Assembly: GCA_001910725.1 (NCBI GenBank)
Contig: MJGA01000014.1
Coordinates: 496,001 to 560,000 of the forward strand
DNA: 64,000 nucleotides
Direction of reading: 5' to 3'
Source: Phanerodontia chrysosporium
Lineage: Eukaryota > Basidiomycota > Agaricomycetes > Polyporales > Phanerochaetaceae
The position numbers were made by a program, and so were the translations under genes. This document shows, piece after piece, positions 21,130 through 32,875 of this stretch. Every line of letters begins with the position of its first letter. Within the stretch, counting starts at the first letter, position 1. The notes below the pieces were generated by a model. It did no database searches and was not told the DNA's origin. It worked only from the letters and a program-made list of their open reading frames with translations.

Positions 21130-23599
21130 TCAACAACCGCCGCAGCCTCCCCCTCCCCCTCCGCCGCCGCCGCCGCCGCATCCGCCACCGCCACCCCCAC
21201 AGCCTCCTCCACTACAACTTCCCCCGGAGCTACCTCCACATACTCCAAAAGCCCCGCCGCCGCCGCCAAACTGTCCGCCCCCACATGCACCAGCCCCTAC
21301 GGCGCAGGCAGCAACAACACCAGGCATGGGGACGAACCCGGCAAAGGCGCCGCACCCCGCGGACCAGCAACACACCCAGCCACGGGCGGCGCATAGAACG
21401 GCACGGGATACAGGAACGCGACCTGGTGTCCCTCGCACGCGCGCGCCGCATCGGGGTCGAGCTTGCCCTCGCGCACGAGCCGCTCGTCGCGCTCGCGGCG
21501 GCGCGCGATCTTCTCCTCGCGGAGCCTGCGCTTCGAGTCCGCGAGCGCCGCGAAGCTCTCCCCGAGCGGCGCGAGCGACACGCTGTTGTGCTCGCTCGCG
21601 TGCGTCGCCCCTCGCGCGTCCGCGCGCCGCGGCGGCACGAGCGCGGAGGCGCCGCCGCCGCTCAGGCTCAGCCGGTGCTTCAGCCGCGAGAGCCGCTGGC
21701 CGAGCGTGTCCCCCGGCAGCGGGCAGCCGCAGTACGAGTACGGCACGTTGTAGCGCTGCTGCCAGGCGCGGCAGGTGACGTCGAAGGATGTCGCGAGGTG
21801 GTTCTCCTCGACGCGGTCGTCGCTGCGAGAGGGGTCAGGCATGTACCGGCAGGTTAGCAGGCTGGACCTACTGGTCGATGAAGCGTCTGATGAGCTTGAT
21901 GCAGTCGTTGTGGTACAGCTCGCCTTTCAGCTGGTGCGTGTGCCAGGCCAAGTCGATGTCCAGCGTTGGCACGAAGAACGACCCTGGGGCGGAGGACATC
22001 AGGTCGAGAAAACTAGGTTTCTCTGGGTTAATAATCACTATACATAGTTGCGTAGAGCGGAGCTTACGCGTGGTAGCGGGCGATTGCATGGTGGAGGACC
22101 ACTTCGTCCTCAGGTTGGTCGAATGCGCCTGCCGGGGTCCAGCCAAACTCAGTCATTTTGTCGATGAACGAGCACTGGCGGATCACTGCTCCAACAAGTT
22201 CGACGGAAAACGGGCGGTCGTCAATGTAAGCACCTGTCACTCTCTTCACCCTTACGAACAGCGCCTCAGTATTTGGTTCTCACGTCACTTTGTTCCATAC
22301 ACTGACCTTCGTTGGCCTGCACTAACTCCCAACGTAAAGGCATATAGGGCCCGCTTCTCGATGTTCTCCATCTTGTACTCGGCGTTCGCTGCGATCCACT
22401 TCGCCCATTCGTCTTTTGTTGTCAGTGACAGCTCCTCGGGCGCCTTGAAGACGATGTGCATTTTCGCCTTGATGACGCCAGCGATGCCCTCGCTCACTGG
22501 GTCTATGAGTGTCCGGAGGGTACCCGCCATGTATACATTTTGGCCAAATCGTTGCTTGTCGTCGTGGCTACGCGGGTCGAGAGTCATGTCGCGGGCGAAC
22601 TTCAGAACGCCCAGGCTTTCTTTCGTCGCCTTGACACTACACTGCGGGCATGTTGCCTTGAACTGGGACTGGAGATACCCCGTACCGTCTTCTGTAATGA
22701 GGGCTGAAGGGGGACAGAAGAATGAGAATGGTTCCTGGCCTTCATACAGAAATGGGCGATACATACGAACACCATATGCGGTGAGACAACCTGGGCAGGT
22801 GATGTTACGGTCCCACATCACAGCAGGTGCGGCGATGGGATCGAAGGGAGTACCGCAGGACTTGAGCCAGGAATCCTTCCTCTCTTGTGATGGTTCAAAT
22901 GTATTGATATCCCTTACGTGAACCTGCAGGGCTCCATGAGTACTCCTTCAAGGTCCTCGATTTGAGGATTCCTCACGATTGCAGTTAGCAGACGATCTTT
23001 GATTGCTCTCAGCGAGCGTAAACCGATGATACGAGTGGTGTCCTCGGCATACCACCTACAGACGCCGCGTGAGAATTGAGGTATGAATACCAATGAACGT
23101 GTCTGGCCGTACATCGGATTGAGTAAGTACGCGTGCCATACCATTAGCACGTCGACGGGTGGCATCTCACGCTGCACCCAGGTTTCGACAGAGCTATAGG
23201 CCGTCGTGCTCTTTATCCAGGCCTGAAACCTGGAGTACCTCTGTCAGTAAAACCCAACGCCGATACGTTAAGAAAGACCGGGCACCTCTCTACTGCGAGC
23301 CCAACAAACCAGGCCCATCGCTGCGACGGAGCCCACATTCGCGGTATCTCGGGCCATTCGGCAATCTTCCCGTCTTCTACGACTGTCCGCAGGTTTCTAA
23401 AGGCGCGAAGAAGGCAAAGGTGCGCCTTCAGCTCGTGTACTTGCACGAGCGGATTCTTCAATTTCTGTGAGCCTACCCGATATGACGATGGGGATTGATA
23501 TGCAGGCGGCCGATCGCTGGAGGACGCCGCCAGTGCCGGAGAATACGCCGGAGGCTCCTCCTCCTCTGCGGTCTTTCCTTTGCTGTCCTTGGAGTCCAT
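21130..23599 (-). CDS. Glycine-rich domain-containing protein (GRDP/DUF1399 family), probable 1-nt deletion
   Basis: GRDP proteins are conserved in fungi and plants; in plants they are linked to stress responses, and the fungal role is not established. Exon pieces read in order: MDSKDSKGKTAEEEEPP and an N-terminal helical part, VDVLMVWHAYLLNP (family hallmark), NTFEPSQERKDSWLKSCGTP, NITCPGC with later CPQC (paired Cys), FIDKMTEFGW, FVPTLDIDLAWHTHQL (second hallmark) and SYCGCPLPGDTLGQRLSRL. The C-terminus is a Gly/Cys-only tail (about 21132-21300) ending in a TGA at 21130-21132, reached through an intron spliced VAG|GAGACGGG. Between EGVLMEPC and DINTFEPSQ (near 22925) the frame moves by one base with no acceptable intron, so a base is probably missing there. 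Confidence 0.8.
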
Positions 23600-24700
23600 G
23601 CTGGGCTGGAGATAGGAGCGATAGCCCTCCTACACATCCGTCGCACGTCTTTAAGGTCTTCACACAGGAAGCGCCTGCTACACAGCCCCGCCAGGAACGA
23701 CGTAGACTTTGACCACAGTAGCCCACATGACGGAGGAGATCAGCGCGACGGAGCCCAGGGAGTGGGTGTTGAGCGTTGAGGTGCGCGCCGGGATCAAGCA
23801 GCGGCTGCCGGTGACGGTGTTGGCGGGATAACTAGGCCGCTTCGAGCTTCGTTAGAGCCTTTGCGAACGCAATATTGTCTCTTCACGAAGTCTCGACAAG
23901 TCGTCAAGCTTGAGAGTCAGCTCGTCGCAAACACATAGCGGCATAGAACTGCATGACTGCAAGGAATATGCGACTGTGAAGAAGAGAAACTCCCCGACAA
24001 TCCGCAGCACCCGGATAAACTGCGGTCAATCGAGTATCGCCACAAAGCATCTTTCGATGTGTCACATGCAAGAGAAATTACACCTGCACGAGTATCATAT
24101 TGATTAGTTACTGTAGTACCAAAGCAGCCGGGTGTGAAGCTTTGAAGACGAACCTCGCATGATCGGTTGACCACGAACTCAGCGTTTAACCGGCAGCTAA
24201 CAGAGATTTCGGGTAGCGAGCAACTGGGTATGTCGCTGTAGTAACATACATCGAGAGCCGGCGTAAGTCGTAGGCAAGGTAGATCTGGTAGACTGCATGG
24301 GAGAGTAAAGAGAGCTGGGTTACGGGCGCTAATGGTGTACGCGAGATACAAGCTTGCACGGAATTCAACGTAAGCTTCCACGCTCGTCCACTCTTATGAC
24401 TATGTATTCTCAGACTAGGACGTTTTATATGTCTGTCTCTCACTTCCTGCCATGCATGACGGCCACCCAGGATACCCGCACCTCGGAAATCGAGACGCGC
24501 GCGACGCAATGTGCAACCGAGTGTATATCTGTGGCAAAATCCGCCCTCTTCTTACATCTAAGCAAAAGTACTATCTATGGTATACATTACAGCATACAAC
24601 AACAGACCAGGTATCATCAGCAGCGTCCGAGGTATCATCATCCATGAGCTCTTTACGTGCTCGGGTAAAACGGGCAATCGTCCAGACGGTATCTCAGTTC
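23600..24700. other. Intergenic, with one tiny coding-like frame
   Basis: Mostly featureless AT-richer sequence. A plus-strand frame at 23726-23831 (starting MTEEISATEPREW, 34 codons) has host-like third-position GC but no detected splice partner. It might be a gene relic or a short 5' exon. Nothing else is gene-like. Confidence 0.4.
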
Positions 24701-26483
24701 TCAGAGTCTGTGCCAGGCGAGCTCTCCGGGACGGCCGACAGGCCTGTACAGCTTTCCGCCCTTCTCCTCGCCCTCCTCCTCGTTGTGCTTCTTCCCGCCA
24801 CGGACCTTGATCTTGTACCGGCGGTCATCCTCGTCGCGGAACTCCTCGTCGTACGTGACGCGCCCACCGTGCCCGCCGGGGCCAGACAAGAACTCGGTCG
24901 TCGCGCGCACAGCCTTGTGGATGACGCTCGGCGCGGGGCACGTGAGGCCTGTGAGCTTGTTGATCGCGGTCGGCAGGATGAGGAAGACGTCCGAGAAGGA
25001 CGGGTGCGTCGCGCCGCCGATCGAGTACACCTGCAGCTCCGTCGTCACCGTGTGCGCCATCTGCTCCGAGAAGATGGCGTATTCGCGCCCGACGGTGAAC
25101 TCTTCTGAGTTGACGACGAGGAGCGGGTGCGGCAGCGGCGACTTCCACGGCGCCAGACGCTGCACTGCGGGGTCGAACACCACGACTGCGCGGAAGTCGA
25201 TGGAGCCCTTCGAAGATGCGGCCAGCTGCAACATAGCATAAGTATGATTGAAGAGACTGCTAGTCAGTCGTGCAGCACTCACCGCTGCGCTGCCGCCCAG
25301 GGAATGTCCGGCCATGACTGGTTTAGCGGCATCGACGGCTTGGAACCTGGTCCAATCGAGGTTGGGAACTTTGTATCCATTGGTATCGTTGAGCTTCTCG
25401 CCCCGGGATACTCTCTGCATAACGTCTACGACGTTCTCCAACTCTGCGATTCGGCACTTGATTTGCTCGTGCCGCAAAATTGTATCGTCCGTGGGTTGCT
25501 CGGGAAGGTTCGGCCAGCTGCGAGAAAGTAAATGGGTTACGCGTGATCATAACGTACGACGATGACCATGACATACTAGAGGTCGCTCCACTGCACCCAG
25601 TCTACCGTTGTTTTCGTCCCGTCTGCGGCTACGATCGTGGAACTTGGACTCGTGCCGTCGCGGTGTTCGAGAACCGCAACAACAAAGCCGCGGCTGGCCA
25701 TCTCTCCACAGAACGCGCTGTACATCAGACGAGAGCACCCGACGCCGTGGCTGAAGAGCATCAGTGGCCATTTCCCGTCGTAGTGCAGCGAACCCGGCAC
25801 TGGGGAAGATGGCGGTGTTTTCAACGGTGCTTCCTTGGCCGCGGGGAAGGTGGTCCATGGATGGCTGCCGCAGCAGTCGGATCTGCACAGATGTGTCTTG
25901 GTAAACAGCTGGGGTTACAACACTTGAGTACTCACATGCTACCATACGGTACCAGATATTCGGCGTGCGTTTTGCCATCTTCAGGAACCCGTCAATCGTC
26001 TGCGAGAGTCTGACACGCGAGGGTCAGAGGGTCAGAGGGCCGAACTGGGGCGTTCACTTACTTTGGGAACCAGACAACAGGCTTCGGCTTCTCCTGGTGC
26101 TCGCAGGGATAAAAGAGCGAAAACATGACGGTGTCTATCGCAATGCCAGCCTTCGCGTCCGGCATCTTCTTGTGCGTAAACGTCCCGAACGTCTGGCGGG
26201 CAATGGGCACCTCAATGTCGCACACGCCGACCTCGTGCGGGCCGGTGTACTTGGGGAGCGTGCGCGAGAGCAGTGCGCCGAACGGCGAGCGGCGCGGGAC
26301 CTCATGGAGCTTTGGGGGCTCGGGCTCGGTGAGGATGTTCGTGGTCGTCTCGCGGGGTGGGGGCACGCTGGACGAGCGGCGGCGGGTCGGGGACCTGCGC
26401 GGCGGGCCCTTGGGCGGGCCGCGCTCCTCGGTGGGCGACGGGAGGTCCGGGTCTGAGCTCGACGTGAAACGGGTCTTGGTCAT
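24701..26483 (-). CDS. PAF-acetylhydrolase-like phospholipase A2, probable 1-nt deletion
   Basis: Members hydrolyse short or oxidised sn-2 acyl groups of phospholipids (1-alkyl-2-acetylglycerophosphocholine esterase). Start [17 protein letters not shown] at 26483, followed by a Pro/Arg-rich disordered region. The alpha/beta-hydrolase core then reads [27 protein letters not shown] (oxyanion region), [17 protein letters not shown] (nucleophile Ser), VVFDPA (probable Asp) and [10 protein letters not shown] (catalytic His). The C-terminus is charged and Lys/Glu-rich. Introns follow VWFPK, YRMVA, the VQWSDL exon and SAARL. Within the second exon the frame changes by one base near 25852-25858: AAAIHG is followed by [11 protein letters not shown] only in the next frame. 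No plausible intron explains this. Confidence 0.82.
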
Positions 26484-26858
26484 CGTGAGGGGGTATCTGG
26501 TCGTTGTGAGGAGAGGTGGGCATGGCGGTCGTGCTATAAAGGTACAGAGGTGGCTTGCATGCGCGCCGAACGGCGCCCGAATGAGGAGCACTGCATCACA
26601 CACACCGTGTGACGTCACGAGGGACTGACAGAACAAGATTCGCGTGACTTCGGGGCTGTACTCTCCACCATCGTCCGGTGGTGTACGGTACCTTACGCGG
26701 TGTAAGGAGTGACCCCGGAATCTGCACACTGTCATAGAGTCAATCATGTCGCGCAGACTTGGGTGTTGCATCCTGTGTATTCCAAGCATTGGGTGAACAT
26801 CAATGTATTTCGCGTGCTGCAGCAGAAGAATATATCGCCCAACGTCACCCAATTCGAA
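26484..26858. other. Intergenic between PAF-AH start and CLC end
   Basis: 375 bp. It contains the promoter side of the PAF-AH-like gene and the 3' flank of the CLC gene, both on the minus strand. No other feature is visible. Confidence 0.5.
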
Positions 26859-29800
26859 TCAGCGGACGATGCTGTCGCCAGCAAGCTGGCCCGCATGTGG
26901 CGAATGTGCATTCAGCAGCCACACAATGTCCGTCTTGGTCACGAGACCAGTGAGCCTGCCCTCCTGGGAAAAGAGTACATGGCGCAGGTTCTGCGCAGTC
27001 CTGAGTCAGCAGGGCCCGCGCACGCGCAGCGACAACGAACAGAAACGTACCATCTTCTGGAACATGTTCACGACGAGCTGAAGAGGGACATCTTTGCGCA
27101 GCTGGAGCACCGCCTCATCGAGCAGCGGCGCAAGATTCACCAGTTCGCTGTCGCTGCGGCGGCCGCCTTGACAAACGTCCATCGCCGCGCCTCCGTGAGT
27201 GCGCCGTCAGGATCCTCAGAGACCAGCCGCTCTGGCAAATCGTCAGACTGTGGCTCTCTCCTCAAGGATCGTGGACGTTGCTCACCCAGATGGGCCCGCA
27301 GCTTCTCCCGCACGACGAAGCCGACGAGCATGTCACCGTCGCCAGCGACGACAGGGAAGCCGTGGAAAGGGTACTGACGTACAAACGCCAGCAATTCGCC
27401 AACCGTGCCACCAGCACCGTCGCGAATGACTTCGAGCTCGCTCGCGGCTTCATGACTTGCGCGGCGGTCTGGCCGCGGTCGCGGTATTCGCCCGGCGGAA
27501 GCCACGGGTAGCTGCGCATCGCGATCCAAACGGTGTAGATCCCGTCGCGCCCGAGTGCGTCTGCGACCCACTTGCTGACGACTACCGAGATCATGATTGG
27601 TAGCACGTGCGAAAGCGCACCCGTGAGCTCGAACATGATCACCACCAGCGATACTTCCCATACGTCAGTTAGAGCCTCCCATTGTGTGCAAAAGAGCGTT
27701 ACCTGTCATGCGTGTCACACCGCCCAACATTGCGGCAGCGCCAACGACAGCGTAGAAGCCAGGCGAGATACAACGAACAGTCGTATCGGGAGAGCATGAG
27801 GAGAAAATCACGGCATTCGGATAAGCGCGTTGCAAGCCTTGTCTGCGACCTCGTCAATCCTCTACTTCCGGAAAGAAGACTTCATACTCACGTTACAAGA
27901 CCCACTGCCCGGCCAAAACATGCTCCGATTGCAATAGTTGGCAGAAATATACCGGCAGGAACCTGTGAAGAACCATCGTCAGCATTGGTGGTACAAGCAA
28001 CCTCGCCGACTAACGGACCATCATGCCGAAAGTCCAAGCTGTCAGCAGTACTTCACCCTGCAGTTAAGATCAGCAAGAAGACGTTGTGCCACGTAGCAGT
28101 GGGGCTGGACATGATCAGTAATTGGAGGAGAAGTAAGACCGAGTGCAGGCGTACTTGCATAACCCATGAAAGTCTCCCTTGGTTGCATCGCATTCCTGGA
28201 ACAGATTTGCGACAAGCTCGGATGTTTGCACTCGGAGAAAGACAACCTTAGAAATGTTGGTCGCGGACTCGCTTCCTGGGCGCAAATCGGCTCACCAGGT
28301 AGCAGATAGCACCGGTTAAGGTGGCGAAGGAAACTACTTCAAGTACTGGCCAGTCGTTGATAGCACTGTTCCGTCTGTACACTGCAGCCGCAGCGTTCAA
28401 TCTGATCAACAAGGTGCCCACGACACCCTTGACAAGGGTCAGCGAAAGACGGGTTGTGGGAGAAGAGACAACGTACGCCGACAACTGCCAGTAACATCCA
28501 GGGAATCTAGGAACATCATCAGCGCTGGGAAAGGTGGCTATCAGAGCGTGCTCACCAGCTCGAATGCTCTCCATGTATCATTGACACCCGAGACTTGGAA
28601 CAGGACCAGCTTCGACGTGCCGAAGGGATCAATGTACTGCAGTGATACTGCCGCAATAACGCTCGTGACGAAGCCACGCCACATGACATCGCTCTCATTG
28701 CTAAATGCAAACGTGTCTAGCTCTTCCAACCCGAATAAGACGCCACCTAGTGGACTGCCGAACGCGACAGACACGCCTGCTGCCGCGGCCGCGGCTAGCA
28801 GTTTGCGTTTCTGAGCTGAAGTCGATTGTCAGCCACGAAGGAATCGTAATTGCATCAGTATTCACATTCGTTGTGCTGCAGCTTGAACAGTCGGGAGAGC
28901 AGGAAGGCCATGCAGCAGGAGACATGGACGAGAGGGCCCTCTTTCCAAGCGACAGCCCTGAAGCTACTGCCAGAGCAAGACCCAGAGCCTTGATGAGCAG
29001 AGTCCAGGGGCTCAGGAATGTGTCGAAAACGTAGCCTCGTAGGATCTAAGAAGTTCAAGGTCAATCCCAGCATACCCAGACCATTAGTCGTGACTGACAG
29101 CTTTGATCTCGGGTACTGATCATCGAATTAGCGCACGAACTCTCGATGACAACGCTGCACACATACTTCCCGTGTGAAAAGCACTGTACAGAGAAGCTTA
29201 GTCCTAGCTTGGTGTCCAGAATTGGGTTCACTTACTATGGCGCATATGTGACGACCAATACTGCGGCACTGCCCGCGAAAGCGATCTGGTGGGAACAGCT
29301 AAGCTCGCGAGATCGCATAGTCTTTTGACTACTTACTGCAAGAGCAATATATATCCACGCTTGCAGGAGGGACTGGCCCAATATCGACGACACATGAAAA
29401 TATGCACTCCATGTCTTCCATTCAGTGCACACTTCCCCAGCTAAGAAGAGCGGTTCTGAGCAGCGGGCTTGCGACAGGCTGAAAGGACGTACGGTCAAGG
29501 CCGCTACAGCATGCCACTTGATTATAGAAGAAGCCGTATGTACACCGGCCTTCGCGCAGGTCGCCTAGCCTTCCGCAGGTGAGCTCAATAGAAGTAGGCT
29601 GACGAGTACCACCAGGCTGGCAGCGGGTACAGGGCGTGCAGGGGGACTCACCATCGTACCAGGACGTCCAGCCATGCCCCTGCGACGCCGATTCCAAGAC
29701 CAGTCAACACGATCACGAGCCATGTCTTGGACGAGTCCACAATGGGCGCAAGCACGCCACGCAGACCCCGTTGCGAGTGAAGCACACGTTTCCGCTCGCG

Positions 29801-29995
29801 CTCGGCAGCCTCTTCGCGGTGCCAGTCGATTGTCGTGCCTTCGGCGTACGGTACGGAGACGTCGACGCCCCCCGAGTCTGATGCACGCAGAAGCCCGCCG
29901 CGCTCGAGGAGCTCAAAGGAGGAGGACGCAGAGCCCCGAGAGCCGTATGGATCCGGGCCTAGCACGCGAGGCGAGAGAGACTTGAGCCAGTCCAT
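26859..29995 (-). CDS. CLC-family chloride channel/transporter with CBS domains, 1-nt deletion
   Basis: CLC proteins move chloride, often in exchange for protons, across endomembranes; the yeast member Gef1 acts in the Golgi and vacuole system. The start used is MDWLKSLSPRVLG at 29995; a short upstream exon is possible. Signature elements follow in order: TWLVIVLTGLGIGVAGAW (first helix), GFFYNQVACCSG, PEIKA, the GK-EGP proton-glutamate motif, GSPLGGVLFGLEE, MISVVVSKWVADALG, then CBS segments (FPVVAGDGDMLVGFVVREKL; LVVNMFQKM and VLFSQEGRLTGLVTKTDIV). The stop TGA is at 26861-26859. Many introns of 50-60 bp occur. At about 28938-28942, SLGK is followed by EGPLVHVSCC only after a one-base shift inside this invariant motif. 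Confidence 0.85.
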
Positions 29996-30434
29996 GTGGC
30001 GCCTGGGGCTGTCCCAGATGCTGCACACGGTCAGGATATATGCGTGTGACGCGAGCCAAGGTACGCACGACATGTCGTATGAGATGCTACCCCGCTAGAA
30101 TGAGAGACGGCAAAACCAAAGCTGACGAGCGAAAGCGTATTGCACTTCGTGACTGTAATCCGACTTTGAGCGCGGTGCAATGATCCCCGGTACTGCAGTC
30201 GAGGTATTCAGCTCCGTGGGGATAGCAAGTGATACCGTATGCTCACGCACGCGCGTTACCGGTGGTAAATTGTCGCAAAGAGGGATAAGAATGCACCGAC
30301 AGCCGGTGTTGTGGTCGTGGTCGGAGGCAAGTCCGTCAAGCGCTTGAGATCTGGAAGCGACCTCACGCTTGACCGCGATCCACCACCACGCTCGTCTGGC
30401 ACGCTCGTCTGGCATCAACTCTCAGGCGGCCACA
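29996..30434. promoter_or_regulatory. Divergent intergenic region between CLC and MED4
   Basis: About 440 bp between the CLC start used here and the MED4 start. A short CLC 5' exon may lie within it, since the sequence upstream of 29995 stays open with an acceptor-like GTGCAG. No specific promoter motif is recognised. Confidence 0.4.
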
Positions 30435-31298
30435 ATGTCGTCCATGTACTCGGCTGCTAGCCTTCCTGGCCCGTCCAATGTTCCGCAGTCCGCCCTCGAC
30501 GCGCGCGACGCGCCGCACTCTATGTCCGAGATCCTCCTGCAGCCTCTGAACGAGCTGCAAGCCCTCACTCAGACGCTCTTCCACTCGCTCTCGCCGACTC
30601 AGACACGGCCGCCGCCCGTGCCGCCGATCACGGCGTTCCTCGACGCGGACGCGGCGCTCGCGGCGGCGGCGAAGCTCGCGCGGGCGCACCAGATCAAGCA
30701 CCGCAAGAACGAGCGGCTCAAGGAGGCGTTCCTCGCGCTCGAGGAGCGCTGGCGCGCGATCGTCGAGGAGCTCGAGCAGGGCAAGCGCGAGCTCGCGCTG
30801 ATCCTGACCGAGGGCGAGGAGCGCGTGCGGAACATCGCGGCCGCGAAGGAAGGTGCGTGCGCGAGTGCCCTTGGCGGGCGTGCTCACGGCAGACGCGCCC
30901 GCAGCGTCGATACCCTACCCCGAGCTCCTGCAGTACGCGCACAGCCTGTCCGCGTTCACGTCGGCGCCCCCGAACATGCCAGAACTGGCACCCGGGCAGC
31001 CTCCGCCCCCGCTGTTCTTCCCGCCGTTCCCGAACGAGGAGAAGATGCGCCGCGGGCACATGAACGCGGAGGCACCGCTGGGTTCACTTGGGGAGACGCA
31101 CGAAGTCGGCCAAGGTGCGTTGGCTCGGCTTCTTACGTGGGAAGGATCTCACTTTGCCTTGCTGCAGCACGAACGATCTCGCCACATCCTATCGAGCGGC
31201 CACAGCACATGGGTGGTCCAAATCCGTTCAGGATGGACCATCGCATGCCTCAACAGCAGGTGTTCGACCTAGATCTAGACTTGAACCCAGACTTGTAG
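30435..31298 (+). CDS. MED4: Mediator complex subunit 4
   Basis: MED4 is a middle-module subunit of Mediator, the coactivator linking transcription factors to RNA polymerase II. Three exons (30435-30852, 30893-31114, 31168-31298) give 256 residues, in the normal MED4 range. The start is the ATG in context CACAATGTCG. Residues about 20-140 form the helical, coiled-coil MED4 core (LARAHQIKHRKNERLKEA, LEERWRAIVEELEQGKREL). IPYPELLQYAHSLSAFTSAP, PPPPLFFPPFPNEEKMRRG and an acidic DLDLDLNPDL C-terminus follow. The IPYPELLxYA-SAPP block is the family signature. The first intron is only 40 bp. Confidence 0.9.
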   Translation: MSSMYSAASLPGPSNVPQSALDARDAPHSMSEILLQPLNELQALTQTLFHSLSPTQTRPPPVPPITAFLDADAALAAAAKLARAHQIKHRKNERLKEAFLALEERWRAIVEELEQGKRELALILTEGEERVRNIAAAKEGACASALGGRAHGRRARSVDTLPRAPAVRAQPVRVHVGAPEHARTGTRAASAPAVLPAVPERGEDAPRAHERGGTAGFTWGDARSRPRCVGSASYVGRISLCLAAARTISPHPIERPQHMGGPNPFRMDHRMPQQQVFDLDLDLNPDL

Positions 31299-31545
31299 TC
31301 TGGCGCTGTATTTTTACGCTGAGATACCACTCAGAGCATGTCGTTGCCTTACAGAATAACAAGAGCCATCGACGACTTATTCACACTCCCATGCAGTTTG
31401 TGCCCTAAGCGTTATTCGACTTCTGAGAGTTGTTCGCGGCACAAGACACTGTAGGTCATCCAGAAAACATCCTATTGCACAAACTGGTATAATAAGTTAC
31501 AACACAATCCCCCAAATGCCCGCAATGAATATCCTTGGTGGTACA

Positions 31546-32255
31546 CTATGCTTCTGACGGTGTATCTTTCGATGTCTTGTCTGCTGCTTGTGGTGGCGAT
31601 GGTGGTTCATCCGCCATGCGTTTCGGAGAGTAGAACATGCTCCGCGTGAATCGTCTGACGGTGGTCATGTTCCCCTCGGGCTTGCAGTATCGCTCGGAAT
31701 ATATCTGAAGTTGGCTCCGGAATCCGACATTGGGCGAGGCGATCGTCCGCCGCTTGGTTACAAAGGCAATGGCCTCGTTCGCGGTCATCGAGTTTGTGGC
31801 GATGAGATACGCGCATACAACGGTTGCGGAACGAGACACGCCCATTAGGCAGTGCACCTGGCACCAGGTCAGCGTACGATACACTGGCCGGATGTCACAT
31901 CCATACGTACCAGCACCTTATTCTCCTCGTTCTCCTCTAGCGCATCCTTGATGAACGCGGTGGTGACATCGAGGTGCTGGAGAATGTTCGTGTGGAAGGA
32001 GTCCTCGATGCGGATGTGCAGCGTCTTGATGGGCGCGTCGCCGCTGTATGCGGGCGGGAACTCGAGCACGGAGACGACGTGCGTGATGCCGAGCGCGCGG
32101 AGCTGGGCCTCGTCCGCGGCGATGGTGTAGCTCGAGAGGAAGAGACGCGGCAGGATCTCCGACGGCGCCTTGCTTGCGGTGGCCTGGGCGGCGGCGAGGC
32201 CTGCGAGGGCCTTGCGGCGTGCGGACGCCGACGGCAGCATCGTGGACGGCGACAT
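31546..32255 (-). CDS. Dual-specificity protein phosphatase
   Basis: DUSPs remove phosphate from Ser/Thr and Tyr residues, often on MAP kinases. Two minus-strand exons (32255-31911, 31857-31546) give 218 residues. The catalytic signature VHCLMGVSRSATVV contains the C-x5-R loop with Cys nucleophile and Arg. Upstream ILPRLFLSSYTIAADEAQL, ITHVVSVLEFPP and the acid-loop region IRIEDSFHTNILQHLD match the DUSP fold (general-acid Asp in IED). The single intron splits KVL|VHC just before the active site. Downstream AIAFVTKRRTIASPNVGF is the conserved C-terminal helix. No MAP-kinase docking domain is seen, so this is an atypical, small DUSP. The start at 32255 is chosen as the first Met near the fold; earlier in-frame Met codons exist. 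Confidence 0.87.
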
Positions 32256-32875
32256 CGTGGACAGCGACGCGGTGGTAAATGGTGGTGTTGGCGAAGGCAC
32301 AGCCGGCGTGCAGAGCGTGCAGGCCGCGCTCTTATGCGCGTGGCGGTGGGCGCCGCCAGCCTGCAAAGCTTGCGCGAGGGAAATTTCCAGCAAACGCCCG
32401 CCGTTGCGCGTCCTCTCCGCCCCATCGCCTCGTTTAGGAAATCCCGCGTGCGTGGCGCTGCTTCATCACCTCGGCCGACCTGCCGTGCCAGTCGAGAGAC
32501 TGTATGTTTTTGGGATCTTGCACGTGTCAACGAGTAGATATCACAGTCTCGTCTGCGAGGGCAGCTTTCATGTCAACCACGTGCCACACGGCAGTGCACG
32601 ATGCTTAGGCCCTGGACTGCGCAAGCACTATTCAGATAGCTTCTAGCGTGTACTCATCGTATAAATCTTCAAAGATATACACGAGAGTCCACGCAAACTA
32701 CCCCTTTCCAGAAACCAGAGCTTGCGCAAATGCGCCCAAGATCGAGACAAATACAAGCAGAGAAGACTTTTGTGAGAAAGCAACGAGTCTGCAGCCGGTG
32801 ATACGTGAGGAAAATCCCGTCTGCGCCAAGCCACTGCGGCGAACCACGCAGCCAGCCCTCTCATGTGTACACCAT
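32256..32875. other. Intergenic, nothing recognised
   Basis: Promoter side of the DUSP gene and 3' flank of the GH7 gene. Open frames here are antisense or chance. Confidence 0.5.

Noticed and set aside
21098..21778. Proline-rich plus-strand frame
   Set aside because: Antisense of the Gly/Cys tail and C-terminal part of the GRDP gene.
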